A DNA stretch of 34,745 bases from an uncultured Clostridia bacterium. Lineage in GTDB: Bacteria > Bacillota > Clostridia > TANB77 > CAG-508. Below the pieces are notes generated by a model. That model saw only the letters and a list, made by a program, of their open reading frames with translations, was not told the DNA's origin and made no database searches. The stretch spans positions 72,587-107,331 of the forward strand of contig CALXCF010000002.1 in NCBI GenBank assembly GCA_944386755.1, in the 5' to 3' direction. Each line of letters begins with the position of its first letter. Position 1 is the stretch's first letter. Made by a program: the position numbers and the translations under genes. Below are positions 8,124 through 17,270 of the stretch, piece by piece.

Positions 8124-9116
8124 TTACAAATCATCAGGATTAGCAAGAGGATTACTTTCAACTGCATTCCTAACTTGCGAGTTATCAACATGAGTATAAA
8201 TTTCAGTTGTCGAAATACTCTCATGACCTAAAAGCTCTTGTAAAGCTCTTATATCTACTTTTCCGTATTGATACATTAAAGTTGCGGCCGTATGTCTTAA
8301 TTTATGAACAGAAAATTTTGCCCCTCCCAAATCCGCTTTTTTCAATTCTCTATCAACTATATATTGAACAGTACGTCTACTAATTCTTTCTTTTCTTTCA
8401 CTTAAAAATAAGGCTTTTTCAGAATGTAATTTATCTATTTTTACACCGTTTTTAGGTCTAACTGCTAAATATTCAGATAAGGCTTTCAAACATGCCTTAT
8501 TCAAATAAATTGTTCTTTCTTTATTTCCTTTACCAATTACAGTTAATCTTGCTTCACTAAAATCAATATCTTGAATATTTATACTAACTAATTCAGATAA
8601 ACGAAGACCACAATTTAAAAACAAAGTTAATATAGCATAATCTCTTTGATAATTCCTATTATCCTCATCTGAAGTTACTTCTAAAAGTTTTTTACTCTGC
8701 TCTAAATTAAGGTATTTGGGTAATCTTTTATCTGATTTAGGTGTTTCCAAGTTCTGAGCAGGGTTTATCTCTATTAAATTTGCCTTTTGAGATAAATAAT
8801 TAAAAAACACCCTTATAGTTGAAGCCTTTCTTGCTCTTGTAGCAGATTTGCTTTTTAATTCAATTGCCATATAACTTAAAAAAGAATGTATATCATCAAG
8901 TTTAATTTTTTTTATTATATCTAAAGATATATCATTTATTTTTATTTTCGTAAAATCTGTTTCATTTGTTAATCCAAAATGAATCTTTATAAATCTTAAA
9001 AACATCATTAGATCATAATTATATTCTTTTATGCTATTAGGTGATTTATTTAAAATAGTTGCACTATAATCTAAAAAAGAATTAATATAATCAGGATTTT
9101 TCTCTCTTTTTATCAT
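8124..9116 (-). CDS. Tyrosine recombinase, XerC/XerD type
   Basis: A 330-aa site-specific recombinase. The N-terminal SAM-like core-binding domain covers about residues 10-110. The catalytic domain carries every expected residue: Arg in NCGLRLSEL, Lys in IGKGNKER, HxxR in HKLRHTAATL, His in LLGHESIS and the nucleophile Tyr in TEIYTHVD. Size and motifs fit chromosome-dimer recombinases rather than phage integrases, which usually carry an extra arm-binding domain. The start is ATG 9116, preceded by GAGGAG; the longer frame to 9215 reads a hydrophobic stretch over the promoter region. No dif-like site was identified nearby. Confidence 0.9.
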   Translation of the reverse strand: MIKREKNPDYINSFLDYSATILNKSPNSIKEYNYDLMMFLRFIKIHFGLTNETDFTKIKINDISLDIIKKIKLDDIHSFLSYMAIELKSKSATRARKASTIRVFFNYLSQKANLIEINPAQNLETPKSDKRLPKYLNLEQSKKLLEVTSDEDNRNYQRDYAILTLFLNCGLRLSELVSINIQDIDFSEARLTVIGKGNKERTIYLNKACLKALSEYLAVRPKNGVKIDKLHSEKALFLSERKERISRRTVQYIVDRELKKADLGGAKFSVHKLRHTAATLMYQYGKVDIRALQELLGHESISTTEIYTHVDNSQVRNAVESNPLANPDDL

Positions 9117-9228
9117 ATGTTTCACTCCTCTTAATATATGTATTATATAACAACTAAAAAGAAAATGGAATAGGAAAACGAAAATTTTGCGCAATGTTTT
9201 CGACATTTTTGTCATATAATTTATAACT

Positions 9229-9257
9229 TTGTAAAATTCTCAAAAGTATGATATAAT
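9229..9257 (+). promoter_or_regulatory. Promoter of the class A PBP
   Basis: TTGTAA (9229-9234), a 17-nt spacer and TATAAT (9252-9257), with an extended -10 TG at 9249-9250. Confidence 0.65.
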
Positions 9258-9303
9258 TTGCAATAATCAAAATAAAACATAAAAGAAAAAAGGTTGTGAG
9301 TTT

Positions 9304-11913
9304 ATGTTTAAAAATAAAAAAACAAATGATGGGGATGAATTACCAAAAGCAATAAAGAAGATGAAAAAACAAAAAGAGCAAGAAGAAATAAAGCAAACTA
9401 GAGCCAAACATGGAAAGCATAATGGAAAAGGTCGCAAAGGAAAATCAAATTCATCCGAAAGAAAAAGAAAAATAAAGAAAATAGTAATAACTAGTATCGT
9501 CGTTATAATTTTAATTGTTGGTATAGTACTAGGAGTTTCAGCACACACATGGAAAACACTTGCACAAGAAATGATGAACAATCAAAATTCAATAGTAATT
9601 GACACAGATGGAAATACAATTGCAGAATTAGGAAGTGAAAGAAAACAAATTCCAATTTCTTATGAAAAAATACCAGATAACTTAAAAAATGCATATGTTG
9701 CAATAGAAGATGAAAGATTTTATTCTCATCATGGAGTTGATATAAGAAGAACTGCTTCAGCAATCGCATCATATGTAATACATTTTGGTTCATCATCATT
9801 TGGAGGAAGTACAATTACTCAACAATTAGTAAAAAACCTAACAGGAGATTCTTCAGACAGTATAATCAGAAAAGTAAAAGAGTGGTGGAAAGCCTGGCAA
9901 TTAGAAACTTGCCTTTCAAAAGAAGAAATACTAGAAGGATATTTAAATATCATCTATGTTGGGCCTAGCATATACGGTGTAGAAGCAGGAGCTAGATATT
10001 ACTTTAATAAGTCTGCATCAGAATTAAGTTTAGCTGAATGTGCATTTTTAGCAGGAATTAACCATTCACCTAACTCATATAATCCATTTACTGATGAAGA
10101 TAATTCACAAGATATCAAAGATAGAACAAATACTGTTTTATCAAAAATGTTAGAACTAGAATATATTACTGAAACAGAAGAACAAACTGCAACAGCTGAA
10201 CTAGAAAGCGGATTAAACTTCAGAAGAGGTGAAATAGAATCTGGAGATGGAGTATATTCATATCATACAGATGCCTTAATAAATGAAATAACTGAAGATA
10301 TAGCAAATAAATATAACATTTCAGAAACTTTTGCAACAAATTATATAAATATGGCAGGTCTAACAATTCACAGTACACAGGATTCTTCAATTCAGGAACA
10401 AACAGAAACTGAATTTGAAAAAAGCAGATATAGTAGAGCTTCTAAAATAGGTGGAAATTCTTCTCAAGCTGCTATGGTTATAATAGACCATACTAATGGG
10501 CAGGTTTTGGGTTGTGTTGGTGGATTAGGAGAAAAAACAGAAGCAAGACCATTAAATAGAGCAACTCAAAGCGTTAGGCAAACAGGATCATCAATCAAAC
10601 CATTAGCCGTACTTGCTCCAGCAATAGATAAAAAAATAATTACAGCAGCATCTATATATGATGACACAGAAAAAGATTTTGCTGATGGATATCATCCAGT
10701 AGATTACGGAAAACAATTAGGAAAAATAACAGTTAGAAGAGCAGTTGAATCATCACAAAATATTCCATTTGTTGAAATTATGGAAGAACTCAAACCTAAA
10801 AATGCAATAAAATACATGGAAAAAATGGGCATTTCTACATTAACAAAAGAAGATGAAAGTTTAGTATTAGCATTAGGAGGTTTGCAAGTAGGAATAAGTC
10901 CTTTAGAAATGGCTGCAGGGTATGCCACAATTGCAAATGATGGAGAATATATAGAACCTGTATTTTATAGTAGAATAGATAATAAATCTGGAAAAAATAT
11001 ATTAGAACCAAAACAAAAAACAAGAAGAGTATTCTCAAAAGAAGTAGCTTATATATTAAAAAGTATCCTAACTCAACCAGTAGTAGGTAATAATGGAACA
11101 GCTACATATTGTAAAATATCTGGTGTTGATGTTGCGGCAAAAACAGGAACAACAGATGAAAATTATGATAGATGGCTTTGTGGTTTTACACCATATTATA
11201 CAGCTGTTGCTTGGTATGGATACGACCAAAATGAAACTGTAGAATTCAATAATAGAAATCCAGCAGGTTTATTATGGGCAAATGTAATGTCTAGAATACA
11301 TGCCGGTTTGAAAACTGCAAGATTTGAGAAACCTAATACAGTATCATCTGCAACAATATGTGCTGAAACAGGAAAAAGAGCAAGAACTGGTTGCACAAAC
11401 ACATATACAGAATATTTCTTATGGCTAACTGTACCTGGATTATGTGATGAACATTCAGGAAGTGAAGTTGACAAGAATAATTCAAATAACTCAACAAATA
11501 ATACAACAAATAACATTCAAGAAATTATACAAGGAATTACAAACGACATTGATGCAATTGATCCACAAGAATCTCAAAGAAACAACATGACAACTACAAA
11601 TTCAAGTACTACAAATAATACAAATACAACAAATACAAATACTAATACAACAAATAGCTCAAATACAAATTCAAACAGAACAAATACAAGTTCAAATGTT
11701 ACGAACACTAATTCATCAAGTAGTAATTCAAATAATACTTCTTCAAGTGGTTCAGGAAATACTAATACAAGTAACAATTCTACATCAAATAATAATAATT
11801 CATCATCTGGTTCATCTTCATCAGGTTCTGGAAGTGGTAGTGGCAATTCTAGTGGCAATAGTGAAGCATCAGGTTCAGATACAAGTGGGACAGATTCTCA
11901 AAGTTATGAATAA
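9304..11913 (+). CDS. ponA: Class A penicillin-binding protein with Asn/Ser/Thr-rich tail
   Basis: An 869-aa bifunctional peptidoglycan synthase. A basic cytosolic tail (1-56) and one transmembrane helix (about 58-79) precede the GT51 glycosyltransferase with Glu135 in EDERFYSHHGVD and the FGGSTITQQLVKNL motif. The transpeptidase has the active-site serine in S429-SIK432, SSQN, and KTGTTD from K613. From about residue 720 the chain is low-complexity Asn, Thr, Ser then Gly, over 100 residues encoded by ACA/AAT-type repeats; such tails probably run through the wall. A PASTA domain is absent. It stands alone with its own promoter and terminator. Confidence 0.95.
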   Translation: MFKNKKTNDGDELPKAIKKMKKQKEQEEIKQTRAKHGKHNGKGRKGKSNSSERKRKIKKIVITSIVVIILIVGIVLGVSAHTWKTLAQEMMNNQNSIVIDTDGNTIAELGSERKQIPISYEKIPDNLKNAYVAIEDERFYSHHGVDIRRTASAIASYVIHFGSSSFGGSTITQQLVKNLTGDSSDSIIRKVKEWWKAWQLETCLSKEEILEGYLNIIYVGPSIYGVEAGARYYFNKSASELSLAECAFLAGINHSPNSYNPFTDEDNSQDIKDRTNTVLSKMLELEYITETEEQTATAELESGLNFRRGEIESGDGVYSYHTDALINEITEDIANKYNISETFATNYINMAGLTIHSTQDSSIQEQTETEFEKSRYSRASKIGGNSSQAAMVIIDHTNGQVLGCVGGLGEKTEARPLNRATQSVRQTGSSIKPLAVLAPAIDKKIITAASIYDDTEKDFADGYHPVDYGKQLGKITVRRAVESSQNIPFVEIMEELKPKNAIKYMEKMGISTLTKEDESLVLALGGLQVGISPLEMAAGYATIANDGEYIEPVFYSRIDNKSGKNILEPKQKTRRVFSKEVAYILKSILTQPVVGNNGTATYCKISGVDVAAKTGTTDENYDRWLCGFTPYYTAVAWYGYDQNETVEFNNRNPAGLLWANVMSRIHAGLKTARFEKPNTVSSATICAETGKRARTGCTNTYTEYFLWLTVPGLCDEHSGSEVDKNNSNNSTNNTTNNIQEIIQGITNDIDAIDPQESQRNNMTTTNSSTTNNTNTTNTNTNTTNSSNTNSNRTNTSSNVTNTNSSSSNSNNTSSSGSGNTNTSNNSTSNNNNSSSGSSSSGSGSGSGNSSGNSEASGSDTSGTDSQSYE

Positions 11914-11945
11914 GACCTAGATTATTGCATATTAGGTCTTTTTTC
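11912..11945 (+). terminator. Terminator of the class A PBP
   Basis: AAGACCTA pairs with TAGGTCTT around a short loop, followed by six T. The stem begins at the PBP stop codon. Confidence 0.85.
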
Positions 11946-12061
11946 TTCATTAAAATTAAAAATTTGTAAATAATTTTAAAAATTTAAAATTTTTATATCA
12001 ATTATTTATTTTCTATGATATACTAAAGACGTTGGAATAAAATAAAAAAGGAGGAAAAATT

Positions 12062-12898
12062 TTGGAAAATATATGTATTGATAATATTTGGAAAAGAGGA
12101 TTTGATGATCCTGATATGATTAAAGTAGAAGAAGAAACTAGAATTGAAACAAGTACTAATACTGAAAAATGTATAAGAAAATACAAAGAATTGGAACAAT
12201 CAAGAGATGGAAATTATATAAGTTCTGATTTAATGAAATTAGTTTTTGAAAAATATGCAAATGATATAGAATATAGAAGAAAATACAATTTAGCAGTTTC
12301 AAATAGTGCAGCTTGTTTAGCTAACAAAGCATTTAGAATAGCAATATCTAATCCTAATGTTAAACATTGTATATTTGTTGCTGGTGCATATGGCTCAGGA
12401 AAATCTTTTTTAATTCAATCATTATATGAAAAAAATAAAGATGAACTTGAAGGAAGTATAGTATATGAAGGTTCAATCACTTCAAAAGCAATAGACGAAA
12501 AAATAGATGTAGCTATAGAAAATGGAGTTGTTCCAAGTATAATTGTTTTAAATCCAACATTAGAACTTTCTATGAAAAATATAAAAGAAAGAGAAAAAGA
12601 AACAGGAAGAAATGTTATTAAATCTGAAGTAGTAGAAAAATATGCGGATATGTATTCAAACATAGAAAAATTATTTACTTATTTAAATAGTAGTTTTCCT
12701 GAATTACAAACACGACCATATCCAATTTCTTTTCAAATTTATAATAAATCAAGCAATATACCTGAAGATTTGAGCGTAAGTTACGATATTCAGGATTTAC
12801 AACACGGAACAAGGCAAAGTATTTCAGAAAGATATGATTCAATTGTCAAGCAATTAAATGTAGGTTTTGTAGAAAAAGATGATGAAAGAACATTTTAA
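12062..12898 (+). CDS. Zeta-toxin-like P-loop kinase
   Basis: A 278-aa protein with Walker A GAYGSGKSF near residue 108 and, downstream, a PSIIVLNPTLELS strand and a KEREKETGRNVIKSEVVEKY segment resembling the zeta/PezT fold (ERTGR followed by a Tyr-containing helix). Zeta toxins phosphorylate UDP-N-acetyl sugars and are held by an epsilon antitoxin. No epsilon-like gene is seen beside it; the N-terminal 100 residues could be self-regulatory. The start is TTG 12062, 7 nt after AAAGGAGG; no in-frame ATG is close. The next gene is a Fic protein. It could also be another zeta-related NTPase with no toxin role. Confidence 0.65.
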   Translation: MENICIDNIWKRGFDDPDMIKVEEETRIETSTNTEKCIRKYKELEQSRDGNYISSDLMKLVFEKYANDIEYRRKYNLAVSNSAACLANKAFRIAISNPNVKHCIFVAGAYGSGKSFLIQSLYEKNKDELEGSIVYEGSITSKAIDEKIDVAIENGVVPSIIVLNPTLELSMKNIKEREKETGRNVIKSEVVEKYADMYSNIEKLFTYLNSSFPELQTRPYPISFQIYNKSSNIPEDLSVSYDIQDLQHGTRQSISERYDSIVKQLNVGFVEKDDERTF

Positions 12899-12939
12899 TA
12901 TATCTAAACCTCTTATATATAAACTTAAATAATAAAATT

Positions 12940-12980
12940 AAAAAAATTATACATATTTTTAAAACATGTATAATTTTTTT
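12940..12980 (+). terminator. Terminator of the zeta-like gene
   Basis: A 14-bp stem, AAAAAATTATACAT with ATGTATAATTTTTT, ending in a T run. Confidence 0.8.
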
Positions 12981-13048
12981 GATTTTTTATACATATTTAT
13001 TGAAAATATATAAAAAATGTGATATTTTATATATATGGAGGGAGAAGT

Positions 13049-14110
13049 ATGAAATTAGAAATGTTACCATATAAAAATGTTGATTTAAAAACAAATAAAA
13101 TTTTAGAACAATTAACTTTATCATCAAGAGCATTAGCAGAATTAAAGGGTTATTCAAATACAATTCCAAATATGCATATTTTAATAAATGCTGTAACTAT
13201 TAATGAAGCTAAAGATAGTAGTGCTATTGAAAATATAGTTACAACTCATGACGATATTTATAAAGTTTTAACAGAAAGTGGCTATAAAGAAGAGAATGCA
13301 AAAGAAGTTGTAGATTATAGAAATGCTATTTGGCTTGGATATGAACAGATAAAAAAAGATGTCTATATTAATACAAATACTATTATTAAAATACAAGATA
13401 CTATTGAGCATAATAACGCAGGAATTAGAAAATTACCAGGCACAGAATTAAAAAATTCAATTACTGGAGAAACAATATATACGCCACCTCAAAATGAGCA
13501 GGAAATTAGGGATTATTTAAAGAATTTAGAAGATTTCATAAATAATAATGATGATGGAATTGATCCATTAATAAAAGTTTGCTTGATACACTATCAATTT
13601 GAAAGTATTCATCCTTTTTATGATGGAAATGGAAGAACAGGAAGAATATTAAATATTCTATACCTTGTATTAAATAATCTAATTGATAGCCCAATTTTAT
13701 ACTTAAGTAAATATATCAATCAAACAAAACAAGAATATTATAAACTATTTAATGAAGTAAGAGATAATAATAATTTCGAAGATTGGATTTTATATATTTT
13801 AAAAGGTATTGAAATTACATCTAAAGAAACAATAGAATTAATTGAAAAAATTCAAAATGAAATGAAAGATTACAAAGAAGAATTTAAAAATAAACTACCT
13901 AAAATATATTCAAAAGAATTATTAGAAAGTTTATTTTATGAAGTTTATACAAAAATATCATATATAGAAAAATCATGTAATGTTACTAGACTTACTGCAT
14001 CTTCATATTTAAATCAGTTAGAAGAAATAGGTCTTTTAGAATCTGAAAAAGTAGGTAGAGAAAGATTGTATAAAAATACTAGATTGATAAAATTATTATC
14101 TGAAAATTAA
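13049..14110 (+). CDS. Fic family protein (probable AMP-transferase), class II
   Basis: A 353-aa Fic protein, a family that usually transfers AMP to hydroxyl groups of target proteins. The core motif HPFYDGNGRTGR starts at His188, with all catalytic residues present. The inhibitory helix motif (S/T)xxxE(G/N) is matched N-terminally by S57-SAI-E61-N62, so activity is probably self-inhibited and no separate antitoxin is needed. The C-terminus looks like a winged helix (TRLTASSYLNQLEEIGLL then GRERLYKN), which suggests DNA binding. The start is ATG 13049, with GGAGGGAG upstream. It follows the zeta-like gene but is separated from it by a terminator. Confidence 0.9.
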   Translation: MKLEMLPYKNVDLKTNKILEQLTLSSRALAELKGYSNTIPNMHILINAVTINEAKDSSAIENIVTTHDDIYKVLTESGYKEENAKEVVDYRNAIWLGYEQIKKDVYINTNTIIKIQDTIEHNNAGIRKLPGTELKNSITGETIYTPPQNEQEIRDYLKNLEDFINNNDDGIDPLIKVCLIHYQFESIHPFYDGNGRTGRILNILYLVLNNLIDSPILYLSKYINQTKQEYYKLFNEVRDNNNFEDWILYILKGIEITSKETIELIEKIQNEMKDYKEEFKNKLPKIYSKELLESLFYEVYTKISYIEKSCNVTRLTASSYLNQLEEIGLLESEKVGRERLYKNTRLIKLLSEN

Positions 14111-14301
14111 TATAGAATTTTTAATGATAAATAACTAGTATTTTTTAAAAGAAACTACAACTAAACTAACTGTCGGTTGAGTTTGTGAAATATCAGTAAT
14201 AAAAAATGAATCAACTTTCGTGTGATTTTTTGTTTTATTAAGTATGAATACTGATAGTGGTTGTGATAGAATTTAAATATATTTTTTAGGGGGGTACTTT
14301 T

Positions 14302-15153
14302 TTGTCATATAGTCATATAAATTTATATTGGAAAGATGTAGATAGAAAATTAATGGAATATATTGATAGATATTTTGAAATTAGATTAGGTAATGTATCA
14401 GATGAAGAAACAGCTCCACGTCGTAGAAATGAAAGAGGAGCATTACAAGGGTATTTGCAATCATTTGATGATAAAAATGGTAAATGGATAGATAGACTTT
14501 CTAATATTTGTAACAGAATTGCAGATGTATACAATCAAAAAGAATTGCAACCACCGTTAGAACTTATAAATTTACAACAAACAATTTGTCCATCAGTCAG
14601 TATTAAAGATCGTATAAAAATTCCTTTGAAAGCATTTTATAGATCCACATATCTAGAATTACTTGACGTAAATGAACAAGCAATTAAGTATAATTCAAAA
14701 GGTAGTGTTGATAAAATTAATTTAGAAGTTGCGCAATTGAAAATGGCAATAAATCTCTTAGCTTTAACTGGAACTTTAGCTAATAGAGTAGCACATTCTG
14801 TATCAAATATACAAGAGTCAAGTGAAGCATATGATTATAAACACCAGATGATGATCTATTTACTTACTGCTGTATATGATTATAATAAAGTATCGGAAGA
14901 AAAAATTGAATGTAAATTCGCAAAACGCCCATCACGAAGTGATGGACATGCCTATCCAACTTTTACAATTAAACTTGATAATATTGGAAAGATTTCTTTT
15001 CATTTTGGTGGAACAATAAGTTCATTAGATATGTTGTATGATTCACTACCTGAAAGAATAAAATTCGAACCAGATTTTATAAAAATGGTAAATATCGGTT
15101 CAGTTGGTGATGTGAAAAGTCAAAATCTTCCACGGAGTACAAACAATGATTGA
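14302..15153 (+). CDS. Hypothetical protein
   Basis: A 283-aa protein with no signal peptide or membrane segment, beginning MSYSHINLYWKDVDRKLMEY. I do not recognise a domain. The start is TTG 14302, 7 nt after AGGGGGG (14288-14294), an unusually G-rich ribosome site; no better start is seen. It lies downstream of the toxin-like genes and precedes a 70-aa gene. The upstream 190 nt have no ORF but contain TATCAGTA (14191-14198) and TACTGATA (14249-14256) as an inverted repeat, possibly an operator. A defence or toxin role would be guesswork. Confidence 0.7.
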   Translation: MSYSHINLYWKDVDRKLMEYIDRYFEIRLGNVSDEETAPRRRNERGALQGYLQSFDDKNGKWIDRLSNICNRIADVYNQKELQPPLELINLQQTICPSVSIKDRIKIPLKAFYRSTYLELLDVNEQAIKYNSKGSVDKINLEVAQLKMAINLLALTGTLANRVAHSVSNIQESSEAYDYKHQMMIYLLTAVYDYNKVSEEKIECKFAKRPSRSDGHAYPTFTIKLDNIGKISFHFGGTISSLDMLYDSLPERIKFEPDFIKMVNIGSVGDVKSQNLPRSTNND

Positions 15154-15203
15154 TATTTCAAAAGAAACAAGAGATTCAAGATAAAATGAGGTGAAATTTA
15201 GAA

Positions 15204-15416
15204 ATGGAATTATATAAGAAAATAAAAGAATTTACTGAAATATGTCCAATTCCAATAAATATAGGAACATATTTAAAAGATGCAATCAAAGTTTGCAATA
15301 TATATCATGAAATGCTCGGACTAGACGGATTTGACAATTTAGAAAAAGCAAGAACTAAAGAGGAAGAGCTAGATAAAAAAATGGATGAAATTTTAAAAAA
15401 GTGGGTTAAGGAATAA
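15204..15416 (+). CDS. Hypothetical small protein
   Basis: A 70-aa charged protein starting MELYKKIKEF. The second half is a strongly charged helix (KARTKEEELDKKMDEILKK). GAGGTG lies 10 nt upstream of the ATG. It is 50 nt downstream of the previous unknown gene and probably co-transcribed, with a terminator after it. No family is recognised. Confidence 0.6.
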   Translation: MELYKKIKEFTEICPIPINIGTYLKDAIKVCNIYHEMLGLDGFDNLEKARTKEEELDKKMDEILKKWVKE

Positions 15417-15466
15417 AATTAATAAAAGATTACAAAAAACAATAAAGCAACAGGATTAATAATTTT

Positions 15467-15500
15467 AAGGATTAGTTTGAAATATAGCTAATCTTTTTTA
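15467..15500 (+). terminator. Terminator of the accessory gene pair
   Basis: AAGGATTAG (15467-15475) pairs with CTAATCTTT (15488-15496), followed by T's. Confidence 0.75.
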
Positions 15501-15977
15501 TTTTAGGTAAAAAATGGTAGAGTAGGGGGGAATAGCACATTTTTAAGCATATAAAAATTATGAAAATATATTAAATAAAATTTTGTGCAATCTATAATTT
15601 AAGAAAAAAATTTATAAATAAAAATTTTTTAAAATAAAAAAATAATATAAAAAATAAATTTTAAGATTTAAAAATAATTTATAGAAATTTATAAAAATTT
15701 TAAAATTTGAACTTATAAATATTTAGAATTTTAAAAATTACAATTTTGTAATGCAAACATTGTAATGCAAAAAAACGAACATTTGTTATTTAGCGATTTT
15801 TTATAGAATTATTAATATAATATTTTAATTAAATTATTGTTTAATTAACTTCAAAATCGTTTTTAAGCAATTTTAATTATTGAATTGTAAAATTACTTGT
15901 TTAAAATTTAAGGCTAAATATTGATTTTAGAAAATTACTATTAAAAAGTAGATTTTTTTGAAGAAATCGCTACTATA

Positions 15978-16078
15978 TATGGACATACAGAAAAAGCCTA
16001 AAAAGTGCTAAAAATACGACGCACGAGAATCGATTTTAAGGCGTTTTTATTTTTTAACCATATAGTTTGTTGTCCGTA
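15978..16078. ncRNA. Candidate structured RNA or cruciform
   Basis: TATGGACA (15978-15985) pairs with TGTCCGTA (16071-16078), with one G-U pair. Inside, AAAAAGCCT (15991-15999) pairs with AGGCGTTTTT (16039-16048), with a bulged G. The inner 3' arm is followed by T-rich sequence, so a plus-strand terminator is also possible. A sequence like the inner arm (AGAATNGATTTTAAG) recurs at 16258-16272. No Rfam family was recognised. Confidence 0.3.
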
Positions 16079-16318
16079 AAATAAGGAAAATACAGAGAAA
16101 TAGGCATTTTGGAGATTTTTCAAAAAAATTTATACAATTTAATATATAAAGATAAAAAATATATAATAAGAAAAAAATTATAGATATAATATTAAATTAT
16201 AGTAAGTAAAATAATTATAGTAATGAAAATTTAAAAGCAAAATAAAAAAATGTCTTAGAATTGATTTTAAGAAGTCATATAAATATTGATATAGTAAGCA
16301 ATACATATGTATAGAACG

Positions 16319-16490
16319 CTAAAAGCCTTGAATTAGTAATCAAAAGGTTTATGGCTGTTTTATTGCGTCAGCAACAAGGTTCTGGGGAACCCATTCGCAA
16401 TCTTTGATTGAATTAATGGGTCAGGTTCTTATATTTTCCTGTTTCTTTTTGCACAAAACTTTGATTTTGCGCAATGTTATTTGTTGATAA
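16319..16490. other. Recombination-site-like patch
   Basis: AAGCCTTGA and TCAAAAGGTTT form imperfect inverted arms around an 8-nt centre (16323-16350), as in tyrosine-recombinase core sites. Downstream, GGTTC/GAACC and ACCCATT/AATGGGT arms (16378-16428) fold around CAATC/GATTG. Next come TTTTGCACAAAA and TTTTGCGCAA (16459-16484), which look like arm-type sites; ATTTTGCGCAATGTT also occurs at 9184-9198, just upstream of the Xer-type recombinase gene. A decayed attachment site is one reading. Confidence 0.3.
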
Positions 16491-16553
16491 ATACAAGGAG
16501 ATATTTATATTCCCCCCTATTTCTCATTTATATAATTTTATTTTTATATTTAA

Positions 16554-17180
16554 TTATCCCTTCCACTCAAAACTATCAACTATCTTTTTAGCGACTCCAT
16601 CTACTTCATCTGAAGGAAAATTATAAACAGTTTCATGAACCAAAACATATTTATAATCTCCAACAATATAAAACTGTTTTGTCATAATATTATCATTTTT
16701 TTCAAAAATATCAAACTCATAAACCACATAGTTATTATCATTTGTAAAAGAACCGTTTGCATTAATAGTACAATCTGAAGAATCAGAAATCTGATATGAA
16801 AGTTGTAACAAAATAGCATCTCTAAACTTCTCGTGTTCAGAACTACTATATTTATTAGTTCCTGCATTAACCGAAATATTATTAGGTCTCTCTTCCCTTT
16901 CTTCTCCGCTAGCTACATAGAAAAACTTAGAATCAGTAGAATGTTCTTTACTTTCAATCCAGTTATTGGATACAACATAACTTCCAAAACTTTTAAGATA
17001 TAATTTCTCACCAATGCCTAAACTTGAATTTTCATTTTCTGGAGCTTTCAAATCATAATCTTCTTTTATATTACGATTTATATTTTCTATAAGTTCTAAA
17101 GTAGTAAAATGCATACAAATTATCCATATTATAGATAATATTGTAATTAAAATTATAAAAATCCATTTCTTCTTTTTCAT
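16554..17180 (-). CDS. Membrane-anchored hypothetical protein
   Basis: A 208-aa protein with a basic start (MKKKKW), one N-terminal transmembrane helix (about residues 5-24) and an extracellular part. It ends in an alternating strand/helix pattern: TKQFYIVGDYKYVLVHET then VAKKIVDSFEWKG. The ending resembles small PsbP-like or lipoprotein-type domains that finish with a helix and SFEW, but there is no lipobox. The start is ATG 17180, with AAAGGGG about 10 nt upstream; TTG 17189 is too close to that site. Function unknown. Confidence 0.7.
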   Translation of the reverse strand: MKKKKWIFIILITILSIIWIICMHFTTLELIENINRNIKEDYDLKAPENENSSLGIGEKLYLKSFGSYVVSNNWIESKEHSTDSKFFYVASGEEREERPNNISVNAGTNKYSSSEHEKFRDAILLQLSYQISDSSDCTINANGSFTNDNNYVVYEFDIFEKNDNIMTKQFYIVGDYKYVLVHETVYNFPSDEVDGVAKKIVDSFEWKG

Positions 17181-17270
17181 AAAATCCAATCCCCTTTAAT
17201 TTTCCATATATAATATATTCTATCATAAAATATAAGAATATTTTACATGTCTGCATACAAAAAACAATAT

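Larger units (their letters stand above)
15523..16519. other. Gene-free AT-rich segment bounded by G6/C6 inverted repeats
   Basis: No credible gene is seen between 15417 and 16553. This segment is bounded by TAGGGGGGAATA (15523-15534) and its exact reverse complement TATTCCCCCCTA (16508-16519). The interior is extremely AT-rich except for a foldable stretch (15978-16078) and an att-like patch (16310-16490). TAGGGGGG also occurs once more at 14287-14294, in the ribosome site of an upstream gene. It may be a relic of an element, an ncRNA region or a spacer; transposase coding is absent. Confidence 0.45.

Noticed and set aside
9117..9215. Longer start for the tyrosine recombinase
   Set aside because: It encodes a hydrophobic stretch across the promoter region; ATG 9116 has a good ribosome site.
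11574..11858. Antisense ORF of Leu, Glu and Val
   Set aside because: A shadow of the low-complexity PBP tail; no ribosome site and no plausible protein sequence.
12062..12898. Complete epsilon/zeta toxin-antitoxin pair
   Set aside because: No small epsilon-like gene lies beside the zeta-like protein on either side.
16378..16428. tRNA-like fold
   Set aside because: It has paired GGTTC and GAACC blocks but no anticodon arm, T-loop or acceptor stem.
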